Assembly: GCA_010027395.1 (NCBI GenBank)
Contig: RGVD01000013.1
Coordinates: forward strand, 1-22,714
Origin: Bacteroidota bacterium
GTDB taxonomy: Bacteria; Bacteroidota; Bacteroidia; UKL13-3
Reading direction: 5' to 3'
Length of the DNA: 22,714 nucleotides
The notes under the pieces are model-generated. The model saw only the letters and a list, made by a program, of their open reading frames with translations, did no database searches and was not told the origin of the DNA. The position numbers and the translations under genes were made by a program. Of the stretch, positions 8,426-15,319 are shown in pieces; position 1 is the first letter of the stretch, and every line of letters begins with the position of its first letter.

Positions 8426-8845
8426 ATGTTACAGCCAAAAAAAACAAAGTTTAGGAAACAACAAAAAGGAAGAGTTAAAGGTAATGCCTCTCGTGGGTTC
8501 TCGGTAGAGTTCGGTTCATTTGGATTGAAAGCCTTGGATACATGTTTCCTTACATCAAAACAATTAGAAGCAGCGCGTGTAGCTTTAAATCGTTTCATGA
8601 AACGTGAAGGTCAAGTATGGATTCGCGTGTTCCCAGATAAGCCAATGACCCGTAAACCTGCAGAGGTACGTATGGGTAAGGGTAAAGGAGCACCTGAATT
8701 TTGGGTTGCAGTTTGCAAGCCTGGCACCATCATCTTCGAAGCTGATGGAGTGCCACAAGCAACTGCTCAAGAAGCAATGAGATTAGCTTCTCAAAAGTTA
8801 CCAGTAATTACAAAATTTGTTGTTAGACCTGATTACGCAGAATAA
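8426..8845 (+). CDS. rplP: 50S ribosomal protein L16 (uL16)
   Basis: Protein of the 50S A-site region and late assembly step. It has 139 residues, normal. Visible motifs are MLQPKKTKFRKQQKGR, FGSFGLKAL, REGQVWIRVFPDKPMTRKPAE and RMGKGKGAPEFWVAVCKPGTI. It is followed by rpmC after 2 bp. Confidence 0.99.
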   Translation: MLQPKKTKFRKQQKGRVKGNASRGFSVEFGSFGLKALDTCFLTSKQLEAARVALNRFMKREGQVWIRVFPDKPMTRKPAEVRMGKGKGAPEFWVAVCKPGTIIFEADGVPQATAQEAMRLASQKLPVITKFVVRPDYAE

Positions 8846-8847
8846 TT

Positions 8848-9048
8848 ATGACAAACGCAGAAATATTAGAATTGTCGGATAAGGAATTAACCGGAAGAAT
8901 TAAAGAAGAAAGACTTGGTTTAACCAAAACTAAGTTGGGACATGCCGTGTCTCCACTTGACAATCCAAAACAAATTAAAGATAATAGAAGGCTTATTGCT
9001 CGCTTGCTTACTGAAAAACGCAGAAGAGAATTGGTTAACGTTCAGTAA
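8848..9048 (+). CDS. rpmC: 50S ribosomal protein L29 (uL29)
   Basis: Small protein at the exit-tunnel rim next to L23. It has 66 residues forming a helical hairpin: MTNAEILELSDKELTGRIKEE, then NPKQIKDNRRLIARLLTEKRRRE. Its length and position between rplP and rpsQ are standard. The gene starts 2 bp after rplP stops. Confidence 0.98.
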   Translation: MTNAEILELSDKELTGRIKEERLGLTKTKLGHAVSPLDNPKQIKDNRRLIARLLTEKRRRELVNVQ

Positions 9049-9060
9049 TATAAATTGAAA

Positions 9061-9330
9061 ATGGAAACACAAGCAATTGAAAGAAACTCACGTAAGGTGA
9101 TATTAGGAAAAGTGGTTAGCAATAAAATGCAGAAAACCATTGTTGTATCAGTGGAACGTAAAGTGATGCATCCTAAATACGGGAAGTTTATTAAAATGAC
9201 TTCTAAGTTTAAAGCTCATGATGAAAAAAATGAGTGCAATATCAACGATATCGTTAAGGTAATGGAAACACGTCCTTTGAGTAAAGATAAGCGTTGGAGA
9301 TTAATCGAAATTGTAGAAAAAGCTAAGTAA
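9061..9330 (+). CDS. rpsQ: 30S ribosomal protein S17 (uS17)
   Basis: Primary 16S rRNA-binding protein with an OB-fold. It has 89 residues from the ATG at 9061. A TTG two codons upstream (9055) is also in frame, but the ATG gives the more usual start and spacing. The signature is RKVILGKVVSNKMQKTIVVSVERKVMHPKYGKF, followed by NDIVKVMETRPLSKDKRWRLIEI. It lies between rpmC (12-bp gap) and rplN (5-bp gap). Confidence 0.97.
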   Translation: METQAIERNSRKVILGKVVSNKMQKTIVVSVERKVMHPKYGKFIKMTSKFKAHDEKNECNINDIVKVMETRPLSKDKRWRLIEIVEKAK

Positions 9331-9335
9331 AAGAA

Positions 9336-9704
9336 ATGATACAACAGGAATCAAGATTAAAAGTAGCCGATAATAGTGGAGCACGCGAGGTATTATGTAT
9401 CCGTGTACTTGGTGGAACAGGCAGAAGATACGCTTCTGTTGGCGATAAAATAGTAGTTACTGTGAAATCTGCAGCTCCATCAGGCACTGTAAAAAAAGGT
9501 TCAGTATCTAAAGCTGTAATCGTTAGAACTAAAAAAGAAGTTCGCAGACAAGATGGATCATACATTCGTTTTGATGAAAACGCATGTGTATTATTAAATG
9601 CTCAAGATGAGCCTCGTGCAACGCGTATATTTGGCCCTGTTGCTCGTGAATTAAGAGAAAAGCAATTTATGAAAATTGTATCATTAGCACCAGAGGTATT
9701 ATAA
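9336..9704 (+). CDS. rplN: 50S ribosomal protein L14 (uL14)
   Basis: 50S protein at the subunit interface that contacts L19. It has 122 residues, exactly the family length. It runs from MIQQESRLKVADNSGAREVLCI through VKKGSVSKAVIVRTKKE and GSYIRFDENACVLLN to ATRIFGPVARELREKQFMKIVSLAPEVL. The gene starts 5 bp after rpsQ stops. Confidence 0.99.
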   Translation: MIQQESRLKVADNSGAREVLCIRVLGGTGRRYASVGDKIVVTVKSAAPSGTVKKGSVSKAVIVRTKKEVRRQDGSYIRFDENACVLLNAQDEPRATRIFGPVARELREKQFMKIVSLAPEVL

Positions 9705-9707
9705 GTT

Positions 9708-10046
9708 ATGGAAAGAAAAATTAACCAACAACAAAAACTTCACATTAAAAAAGGCGACATGGTATTAGTGTTAGCTGGTGATGATAAAGGCAAAAAAGGC
9801 CGTATTGTTGAAGTTTTAAAAGCTGACGGTAGAGCTTTAGTCGAAGGCGTTAACATTGTTAGCCGCCACACAAAACCTAATGCACAAAACCAGCAAGGTG
9901 GAATTATTAAGAAAGAAGCCCCTGTTCATATCTCAAACTTAAAAGTAGTAGACAAAGCAGGAAATGCCACACGTATTGGACGCAAAGTTGCTGACAATGG
10001 AAAATTGGCTAGATATTCAAAGAAAACAGGCGAATTTATTGACTAA
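9708..10046 (+). CDS. rplX: 50S ribosomal protein L24 (uL24)
   Basis: Assembly-initiating 50S protein with a KOW motif. It has 112 residues. LHIKKGDMVLVLAGDDKGKKGRI is the KOW segment, followed by VEGVNIVSRHTKPNAQNQQGGI and PVHISNLKVVDKAGNATRIG. It is tightly spaced between rplN (3 bp) and rplE (5 bp). Confidence 0.99.
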   Translation: MERKINQQQKLHIKKGDMVLVLAGDDKGKKGRIVEVLKADGRALVEGVNIVSRHTKPNAQNQQGGIIKKEAPVHISNLKVVDKAGNATRIGRKVADNGKLARYSKKTGEFID

Positions 10047-10051
10047 GAATT

Positions 10052-10603
10052 ATGAGTACTTACAAACCAAGATTAAAAGATACATATAAAACGGCAGTTT
10101 TACCGGCACTTCAAGAGAAGTTTGCTTATAAGAGTGTTATGCAAATACCTAAGATTGAAAAAATATGTATTAATCAAGGTGTTGGCGCAGCTGTGGCCGA
10201 CAAAAAAATTGCAGATGTAGCTGTAAATGAGTTAACGACAATCACAGGACAAAAAGCTGTGAGCACGAAATCTCGTAAAGCAATCTCTAATTTTAAATTA
10301 AGAGAAAATTTACCAATTGGTGCACGCGTAACTTTACGTGGCGACAAAATGTATGAATTTTTAGATAGATTGATTTCAGTTGCATTACCTCGTGTACGTG
10401 ATTTCCAAGGGTTAAATACCAAAGGATTTGATGGACGTGGTAATTATACCATGGGTGTTACTGAGCAAATCATTTTCCCTGAAATGGTAATTGATAAAGT
10501 AAGCCGTATCAATGGTATGGATATTACTTTTGTAACTTCAGCTAAAACAGATGAAGAGTGTCATGCACTACTTAAAGAATTTGGATTACCTTTTAAGAAA
10601 TAA
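10052..10603 (+). CDS. rplE: 50S ribosomal protein L5 (uL5)
   Basis: 5S rRNA-binding protein of the central protuberance. It has 183 residues, complete. Core motifs are MQIPKIEKICINQGVG, KAVSTKSRKAISNFKLRENLPIGARVTLRG, LPRVRDFQGLNTKGFDGRGNYTMGVTEQIIFPE and DITFVTSAKTDEE. In E. coli, S8 represses spc translation by binding near the start of this gene. Here the better regulatory candidate is the gap before rpsH. Confidence 0.99.
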   Translation: MSTYKPRLKDTYKTAVLPALQEKFAYKSVMQIPKIEKICINQGVGAAVADKKIADVAVNELTTITGQKAVSTKSRKAISNFKLRENLPIGARVTLRGDKMYEFLDRLISVALPRVRDFQGLNTKGFDGRGNYTMGVTEQIIFPEMVIDKVSRINGMDITFVTSAKTDEECHALLKEFGLPFKK

Positions 10604-10622
10604 TTAACTGAGAACAATATAA

Positions 10623-10892
10623 ATGGCAAAAGAATCAGTAAAAGCGCGTCAATTAAAGAGAGAAAAACTTGCTGCTAAATATGCAGCAAAGCGCGAAGCT
10701 CTAAAAAAAGCAGGTGATGCTATCGGATTACAGAAATTACCGCGTAATGCATCTCCGGTTCGTTTGAAAAACCGTTGTAAGCTAACAGGTAGACCTAAAG
10801 GTTATATGAGCGATTTTGGAATCTGCCGTAACCAGTTCCGTGAACTAGCTTCAATGGGTAAAATACCAGGTGTGACCAAGTCATCTTGGTAA
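10623..10892 (+). CDS. rpsN: 30S ribosomal protein S14 (uS14), zinc-free type
   Basis: 30S head protein. It has 89 residues, the long zinc-free form. The C-terminal core NRCKLTGRPKGYMSDFGICRNQFRELASMGKIPGVTKSSW is split by me here only for recognition: NRCKLTGRPKGY, then FGICRNQFRELA, then PGVTKSSW. Only two cysteines remain and the CxxC pairs of the zinc type are missing. It is the last gene before the 131-bp gap that holds the second main promoter of the cluster. Confidence 0.98.
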   Translation: MAKESVKARQLKREKLAAKYAAKREALKKAGDAIGLQKLPRNASPVRLKNRCKLTGRPKGYMSDFGICRNQFRELASMGKIPGVTKSSW

Positions 10893-10907
10893 GAATAAAA
10901 AAAACAA

Positions 10908-10938
10908 TTTGTGGGTAACACGAATATTATTATATTCG
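10908..10938 (+). promoter_or_regulatory. Internal promoter before rpsH
   Basis: TTTG at 10908-10911, a 19-bp spacer and TATATTCG at 10931-10938. The -7 box and the eight bases after it (TATATTCGCAGCCCTT, 10931-10946) are identical to P1 of rpsL at 1050-1065. The -7 box also forms the right arm of a hairpin: CGAATAT (10921-10927), loop TATT, ATATTCG (10932-10938). The transcript would have a leader of about 80 nt before rpsH. Confidence 0.7.
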
Positions 10939-10973
10939 CAGCCCTTAAAAAATAAAAAAGTATTAACAACTTA

Positions 10974-11005
10974 ATCAGAAAGAGTTCTCTTGGCTAACTA
11001 CTGAT
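10974..11005 (+). promoter_or_regulatory. Possible hairpin in the rpsH leader
   Basis: ATCAG (10974-10978) can pair with CTGAT (11001-11005), enclosing AAGA...TCTT around GTTC. It lies between the rpsH promoter and its start codon at 11024, where an S8-binding autoregulatory element could sit. The stem is short and I have no comparative support. Confidence 0.25.
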
Positions 11006-11023
11006 AAGTATAAAATTAATAAA

Positions 11024-11422
11024 ATGACAGATCCAGTATCAGATTATCTAACAAGGCTGCGTAATGCTATCAAAGCAAACCACCGCATCGTTGAAATTCC
11101 TGCATCAAAACTTAAGAAAGAAATCACAAGAGTTTTGTTTGAAAAAGGTTACATCTTAAACTACAAATTCGAAGATGTAGTAAATCACCAGGGCACAATA
11201 AAAATCGCTTTAAAGTACCATCCAGTAACTAAAACTCCAGCTATTAAAAAATTAGACAGGATTAGTCGTCCAGGTTTAAGAAGATATACAGGTGTTGAAA
11301 CAATGCCACGTGTTATCAACGGCTTGGGAATTGCTGTTATTACTACATCTAAAGGTGTAATGACTGACAAAGAAGCACGCAAATTAAATGTAGGTGGCGA
11401 AGTTTTATGTTACGTTTATTAA
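11024..11422 (+). CDS. rpsH: 30S ribosomal protein S8 (uS8)
   Basis: Primary 16S rRNA-binding protein of the 30S platform. It has 132 residues, complete: MTDPVSDYLTRLRNAIKANH, LKKEITRVLFEKGYI, RISRPGLRRYTG and the C-terminal RNA-binding GIAVITTSKGVMTDKEARKLNVGGEVLCYVY (shown in part: GIAVITTSKGVMTDKEAR). It is the first gene after an internal promoter and an 80-nt leader. Its product represses spc in E. coli, so this position fits autoregulation, but that is inference. Confidence 0.99.
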   Translation: MTDPVSDYLTRLRNAIKANHRIVEIPASKLKKEITRVLFEKGYILNYKFEDVVNHQGTIKIALKYHPVTKTPAIKKLDRISRPGLRRYTGVETMPRVINGLGIAVITTSKGVMTDKEARKLNVGGEVLCYVY

Positions 11423-11427
11423 TATTT

Positions 11428-11432
11428 AGGAG
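11428..11432 (+). promoter_or_regulatory. Shine-Dalgarno-like AGGAG before rplF
   Basis: AGGAG ends 10 nt before the rplF ATG (11443). The wider string AGGAGAGATTAGAAA closely resembles the one before rplR. Most other starts in this window have only A/T-rich leaders, so this site stands out. Confidence 0.55.
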
Positions 11433-11442
11433 AGATTAGAAA

Positions 11443-11997
11443 ATGTCACGTATAGGAAAAGCACCCATAAAATTACCAGCAGGCGTTGAACTTAAAGTTA
11501 GCAGTGCTAATTTAGTTACAGTAAAAGGCCCTAAAGGCGAATTACATCAAGCTGTAGACGCAGATATTAAAGTAGCAATCGAAGATGGAAACATTATCAT
11601 CACTCGTCCTACTGAACAAAAACGTCACAAAGCAATGCATGGTTTATATAGAGCTTTAATAAATAACATGGTTACTGGTGTTACAACCGGTTACACCAAA
11701 CGCCAAGAATTAGTTGGTGTGGGTTATAAAGCTGCAAATGAAGGAAATGTATTAGACTTAATTCTTGGATACTCACATCATATTTACTTTGAAGTACCTA
11801 AAGAAATTACAGTTAAAACTGAGCAAGAAAAAGGTAAAAATCCAATCATTACCTTAGAAAGCGCAGATAAACAATTAATAGGACAAGTTGCTGCAAAAAT
11901 TCGCGCATTACGTGCTCCAGAGCCATATAAAGGTAAAGGTATCAAGTTTGTTGGCGAAGCTCTTAGAAGAAAAGCAGGTAAAACAGCATCTAAATAA
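11443..11997 (+). CDS. rplF: 50S ribosomal protein L6 (uL6)
   Basis: 50S protein near the factor-binding site. It has 184 residues, complete, with two repeated alpha/beta domains. The first begins MSRIGKAPIKLPAGVEL. The second carries VGVGYKAANEGNVLDLILGYSH, and RAPEPYKGKGIKFVGEALRRKAGK closes the protein. It is preceded by a clear AGGAG, unusual for this genome. Confidence 0.99.
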   Translation: MSRIGKAPIKLPAGVELKVSSANLVTVKGPKGELHQAVDADIKVAIEDGNIIITRPTEQKRHKAMHGLYRALINNMVTGVTTGYTKRQELVGVGYKAANEGNVLDLILGYSHHIYFEVPKEITVKTEQEKGKNPIITLESADKQLIGQVAAKIRALRAPEPYKGKGIKFVGEALRRKAGKTASK

Positions 11998-12001
11998 GGA
12001 G
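11997..12001 (+). promoter_or_regulatory. Shine-Dalgarno-like AGGAG before rplR
   Basis: AGGAG overlaps the last base of the rplF stop codon and ends 11 nt before the rplR ATG (12013). Its context AGGAGAAATTAGAAAC nearly repeats that before rplF. Confidence 0.55.
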
Positions 12002-12012
12002 AAATTAGAAAC

Positions 12013-12360
12013 ATGGCAGTTAGAAAAGAAGCTCGTAGAGCAAAACTTCGTAAAAAAATACGTAGCAAAATATCAGGAACAGCTACTAAACCACGTTTGT
12101 CTGTATTTCGCAGCAATAAGGCAATATATGCTCAGGTTATTGACGATTCAAATGGAACAACTATTGTTTCAGCATCTTCAGCAACATTAAAAGATAAAGT
12201 TACTAAAGTAGAAGCTTCAACTATCGTTGGTAAAACAATAGCTGAAAAAGCAATTACGGCTGGTATTACTGAAGTGGTATTTGATAGGGGTGGATATTTG
12301 TACCACGGTAGAATCAAAAGTTTAGCCGATGGTGCTCGCGAAGGAGGGTTAAAATTTTAA
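12013..12360 (+). CDS. rplR: 50S ribosomal protein L18 (uL18)
   Basis: 5S rRNA-binding protein of the central protuberance. It has 115 residues, normal: RRAKLRKKIRSKISGTATKPRLSVFRSN at the start (basic arm, then the PRLSVFRS strand), AQVIDDSNGTTIVSAS, and the end VVFDRGGYLYHGRIKSLADGAREGGLKF (partly quoted: FDRGGYLYHGRIK). A short perfect inverted repeat, TTTACAT-AAC-ATGTAAA (12373-12389), lies in the 52-bp gap to rpsE. Confidence 0.98.
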   Translation: MAVRKEARRAKLRKKIRSKISGTATKPRLSVFRSNKAIYAQVIDDSNGTTIVSASSATLKDKVTKVEASTIVGKTIAEKAITAGITEVVFDRGGYLYHGRIKSLADGAREGGLKF

Positions 12361-12412
12361 TAAATTATATGTTTTACATAACATGTAAATCATAACGACA
12401 AACAAAAAAGAT

Positions 12413-12934
12413 ATGTCAACAGCAAACGCAAAAACAGTAAAATCAAGCGATATAGAACTCAAAGAAAGAGTAGTATCCATCAATCGTGTTGCGAAAGTAA
12501 CAAAGGGTGGACGTACTTTTAGTTTTTCAGCTCTTGTAGTTGTGGGAGATGGAAATGGTGTAGTTGGATACGGATTGGGAAAAGCAAATGAGGTAACAGA
12601 TGCAATAAGCAAAGGTGTGGATGATGCGAAAAAGAATTTATTTAAAGTTCCCATTTTGAAAGGTACTGTACCTCATGATCAATTAGGAAAATACGGTGGA
12701 GGAAGAGTTTTCTTAAAACCAGCTGCTCACGGAACAGGTGTAATTGCCGGTGGTGCGATGCGTGCTGTTTTAGAAAGTGCTGGAGTAACAGACGTTTTAG
12801 CAAAATCTAAAGGTTCGTCTAACCCACACAACGTGGTTAAAGCAACTATTGATGCATTAGTTAACATGCGCGATGCTTACACCATCGCTCAACAAAGAGG
12901 TTTAAGTTTAAAAAGAGTATTTAACGGAGACTAA
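12413..12934 (+). CDS. rpsE: 30S ribosomal protein S5 (uS5)
   Basis: 30S protein involved in decoding accuracy and the mRNA entry helicase activity. It has 173 residues. The N-terminal dsRBD-like domain has LKERVVSINRVAKVTKGGRT and VVGDGNGVVGYGLGKANEV. The C-terminal domain has HGTGVIAGGAMRAVLESAG and KSKGSSNPHNVVKATIDAL. The first 12 residues are a variable polar tail. The gene ends 4 bp before rpmD. Confidence 0.99.
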   Translation: MSTANAKTVKSSDIELKERVVSINRVAKVTKGGRTFSFSALVVVGDGNGVVGYGLGKANEVTDAISKGVDDAKKNLFKVPILKGTVPHDQLGKYGGGRVFLKPAAHGTGVIAGGAMRAVLESAGVTDVLAKSKGSSNPHNVVKATIDALVNMRDAYTIAQQRGLSLKRVFNGD

Positions 12935-12938
12935 TCAG

Positions 12939-13118
12939 ATGGCCATAGTAAGAATAACACAGGTAAAAAGTACCATCGATAGAACGGAAGTTCAGAAGAG
13001 AACAGTAAGGGCATTAGGTTTTACCAAAATGCACCAAACTTTGGAGAAAGAAGCTACACCTCAGATTTTGGGGATGATTAGACAAGTATCACATTTGTTA
13101 AAAATCGAAAATATTTAA
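12939..13118 (+). CDS. rpmD: 50S ribosomal protein L30 (uL30)
   Basis: Small 50S protein of 59 residues, found by position and direct translation. It begins MAIVRITQVKSTIDRTEVQK and includes TVRALGFTKMHQT, the family's basic helix, then ends GMIRQVSHLLKIENI. Its length and place between rpsE and rplO are as expected. It starts 4 bp after rpsE, so co-translation is likely. Confidence 0.97.
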   Translation: MAIVRITQVKSTIDRTEVQKRTVRALGFTKMHQTLEKEATPQILGMIRQVSHLLKIENI

Positions 13119-13123
13119 TAAAA

Positions 13124-13591
13124 ATGCAGTTACATACATTAAAGCCTGCATCAGGCTCTACACATAAAGAAGGTAAACGCGTTGGACGTGGTGAGGGTAG
13201 TGGTAAAGGCGGAACAGCCGCAAAAGGTCATAAAGGAGCCCAATCTCGTTCTGGTTACAGTTCGAAAAGAGGTTTTGAAGGTGGTCAAATGCCATTGTAT
13301 AGACGTGTACCTAAGTTTGGTTTCAAACCTTTCAACAGAGTTGAATATATTGGAATCAATCTTGATAGATTACAAACTTTAGCTGAATCAAAAGGTTTAA
13401 CAACAATTACTGTGGAAACTTTGGTTTCAAATGGTATGGTTGGCAAAAAAGATTTAGTGAAAATATTAGGAAGAGGTGAAATCAAGTCATCACTAAACGT
13501 GAGTGCTCATGCATTCTCAGAATCTGCTCAGAAAGCGATTGAAGCAGTAGGTGGTTCAAGAAACCGTAAAGCATATTTATCAGATAGATGA
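13124..13591 (+). CDS. rplO: 50S ribosomal protein L15 (uL15), abnormal C-terminus
   Basis: 50S protein needed late in assembly. It has 155 residues. Typical motifs are LKPASGSTHKEGKRVGRGEG, GKGGTAAKGHKGAQSRSG, FEGGQMPLYRRVPKFGF and LNVSAHAFSESAQKAIEAVGG. Family resemblance stops at G144. The last 11 residues (SRNRKAYLSDR) are read out of frame from the start of secY, and the two genes overlap by 41 bp. The native end (a few residues and a stop) and the normal intergenic gap appear lost. This looks like a small deletion at the junction, or an assembly error, rather than a normal L15 end. Confidence 0.95.
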   Translation: MQLHTLKPASGSTHKEGKRVGRGEGSGKGGTAAKGHKGAQSRSGYSSKRGFEGGQMPLYRRVPKFGFKPFNRVEYIGINLDRLQTLAESKGLTTITVETLVSNGMVGKKDLVKILGRGEIKSSLNVSAHAFSESAQKAIEAVGGSRNRKAYLSDR

Positions 13592-14909
13592 ATTAAGGTA
13601 CAAATTGGTTATTACCTTTTGGATGCTATTTATTTACAGACTTGGCTCATATGTAACTCTTCCGGGTGTTGATGCCAATATGTTACAAGGATCAGCTCGC
13701 CAAGCTGCGGGTGGAATCTTTGGTTTGATTAACATGTTTGCTGGTGGAGCTTTTGGACGTGGATCTATATTTGCTTTAGGTATAATGCCTTATATTTCTG
13801 CATCAATTGTAGTTCAGCTATTAACTTTAGCTGTGCCTTCATTCCAAAAAATGCAAAAAGAAGGCGAAGACGGTAGAAGAAAAATCAATCAAATTACTCG
13901 TTACCTTACCATTATTATTACTGCTGTTCAATCGATAGGTTTTTTGGTTAACTTAAAATCGGAAAATCCTCAAGCAATTATATCTATTACTCATCCACAT
14001 GAAATATCAGACTTCTTTTTCATGTTATCTTCGGTGGTTGTTTTAACTGCTAGTACTATGTTTGTATTATGGTTAGGTGAGAAAATTACGGATAAAGGTA
14101 TAGGCAATGGTGTTTCTTTGATTATCATGATTGGTATCATAGCACGTTTACCTTTTGCTTTAAAAGAAGAATTTAATTTTAAATTAACTGAGTCAGGCGG
14201 TGGATTGGTAATATTTTTAGTTGAACTAGCCGCCTTGTTTGGAGTGATTATGATGGTTATTCTGTTAGTTCAAGGTACCAGAAGAATTCCAGTTCAATAT
14301 GCTAAAAGAATTGTTGGTAATCGTCAATATGGAGGAGTAAGACAATACATTCCTTTAAAGGTAAATGCTGCTGGAGTAATGCCCATCATTTTTGCTCAAG
14401 CTCTGATGTTCATACCTTCAACTGTCGCTCAGTTTTTCCCTAATTACGAAAGTATGCAGGGTGTTGTAGCTGCATTCATAAATCCATTGTCTTTAACATA
14501 CAATATCACATTTGCTCTATTAATTATCATATTTACCTACTTCTACACGGCTATTTCAGTAAACTCTGTTCAAATAGCCGATGATATGAAAAGGAATAGC
14601 GGTTTTATTCCAGGTATTAAACCAGGGAAATCAACTGCAGATTTTATAGATAATGTAATGTCAAGAATAACTCTTCCAGGAGCTGTATTTCTAGCGGTTG
14701 TTGCCATATTGCCATCTTTTGCAGGTGCATTAAACATTAACAGTCAGTTTGCGCAATTCTATGGTGGTACATCATTATTAATATTGGTTGGGGTAGTGCT
14801 TGATACCTTGCAGCAAGTAGAAAGTCATTTGTTGATGAGACATTATGATGGTCTAATGAAATCAGGCAGAATTAAAGGTCGTACTAACACTAGCGCAGGT
14901 GCTGCATAA
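13551..14909 (+). CDS. secY: Protein translocase subunit SecY
   Basis: Central channel of the Sec translocon, with ten membrane helices. It has 452 residues from a GTG at 13551; a TAG immediately upstream rules out an earlier in-frame start. The family N-terminus is slightly shortened here: ETVKHIYQIDELRYKLVITF is recognisable, but the usual MKxF lead-in is absent. Membrane segments begin near residues 20 and 67, and conserved cytoplasmic loops include PVQYAKRIVG and GFIPGIKPGK. The C-terminus is RHYDGLMKSGRIKGR. The body looks complete. Its overlap with rplO and the missing start region are odd. The methionine aminopeptidase gene (map), often next in Bacteroidota, is absent. Confidence 0.96.
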   Translation: MVQETVKHIYQIDELRYKLVITFWMLFIYRLGSYVTLPGVDANMLQGSARQAAGGIFGLINMFAGGAFGRGSIFALGIMPYISASIVVQLLTLAVPSFQKMQKEGEDGRRKINQITRYLTIIITAVQSIGFLVNLKSENPQAIISITHPHEISDFFFMLSSVVVLTASTMFVLWLGEKITDKGIGNGVSLIIMIGIIARLPFALKEEFNFKLTESGGGLVIFLVELAALFGVIMMVILLVQGTRRIPVQYAKRIVGNRQYGGVRQYIPLKVNAAGVMPIIFAQALMFIPSTVAQFFPNYESMQGVVAAFINPLSLTYNITFALLIIIFTYFYTAISVNSVQIADDMKRNSGFIPGIKPGKSTADFIDNVMSRITLPGAVFLAVVAILPSFAGALNINSQFAQFYGGTSLLILVGVVLDTLQQVESHLLMRHYDGLMKSGRIKGRTNTSAGAA

Positions 14910-14918
14910 AATTGCACC

Positions 14919-14948
14919 TTGCTTTTTGTGAAAATGCGGTTATTTTTG
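14919..14948 (+). promoter_or_regulatory. Internal promoter before infA
   Basis: TTG at 14919-14921, a 19-bp spacer and TATTTTTG at 14941-14948, an exact TAnnTTTG. The following bases, CAACCCTT, nearly match the CAGCCCTT after the rpsL P1 and rpsH promoters. Transcription would begin about 15 nt before the infA ATG and cover infA to rplQ. Confidence 0.68.
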
Positions 14949-14965
14949 CAACCCTTTTAACAAAT

Positions 14966-15184
14966 ATGTCAAAACAATCTTTAATAAAACAAGACGGAGT
15001 AATATTGGAAGCATTATCAAATGCCATGTTTAGAGTTCAACTTGAAAATGGTCACGAGATAATAGCTCATATCTCAGGAAAAATGAGAATGAACTATATA
15101 AAAATATTACCAGGTGATAAAATTTCAGTAGAAATGTCACCATACGATTTATCAAAAGGAAGAATTATTTACAGATATAAGTAA
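14966..15184 (+). CDS. infA: Translation initiation factor IF-1
   Basis: OB-fold factor that occupies the 30S A site during initiation. It has 72 residues from the ATG at 14966 (MSKQSLIKQDGVILEALSNA), the exact family length. An in-frame ATG at 14912 would add 18 residues lying over the promoter, so it is rejected. The core has FRVQLENGHEIIAHISGKMR and the end has VEMSPYDLSKGRIIYRYK. It opens the third transcription unit of the cluster. Confidence 0.98.
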   Translation: MSKQSLIKQDGVILEALSNAMFRVQLENGHEIIAHISGKMRMNYIKILPGDKISVEMSPYDLSKGRIIYRYK

Positions 15185-15192
15185 TAAGAAAG

Positions 15193-15309
15193 ATGAAAAT
15201 TAGAGCATCGGTAAAAAAGCGCAGTGAAGACTGCATTATCGTTAAGCGTAAAGGAAAAGTTTACGTAATTAACAAAAAGAACCCAAAGTTTAAACAACGT
15301 CAAGGATAA
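15193..15309 (+). CDS. rpmJ: 50S ribosomal protein L36 (bL36), zinc-free type
   Basis: Smallest 50S protein, 38 residues, found by direct translation: it starts MKIRASVKKRSEDCIIVKRK and ends NKKNPKFKQRQG. The zinc ligands C11, C27 and H32 of the classic form are replaced (S, N and F), leaving only one cysteine, so it should not bind zinc. This is the usual Bacteroidota form. It lies 8 bp after infA and 10 bp before rpsM. Confidence 0.97.
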   Translation: MKIRASVKKRSEDCIIVKRKGKVYVINKKNPKFKQRQG

Positions 15310-15319
15310 TTAAAGAATT

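Noticed and set aside
8140..8598. Minus-strand frame rich in Pro/Leu/Ser
   Set aside because: It is the reverse of the low-complexity rpsC tail and the rplP start; no independent evidence.
11888..12190. Second plus-strand frame across the rplF/rplR junction
   Set aside because: It lies in the wrong phase of two well-conserved genes and matches nothing.
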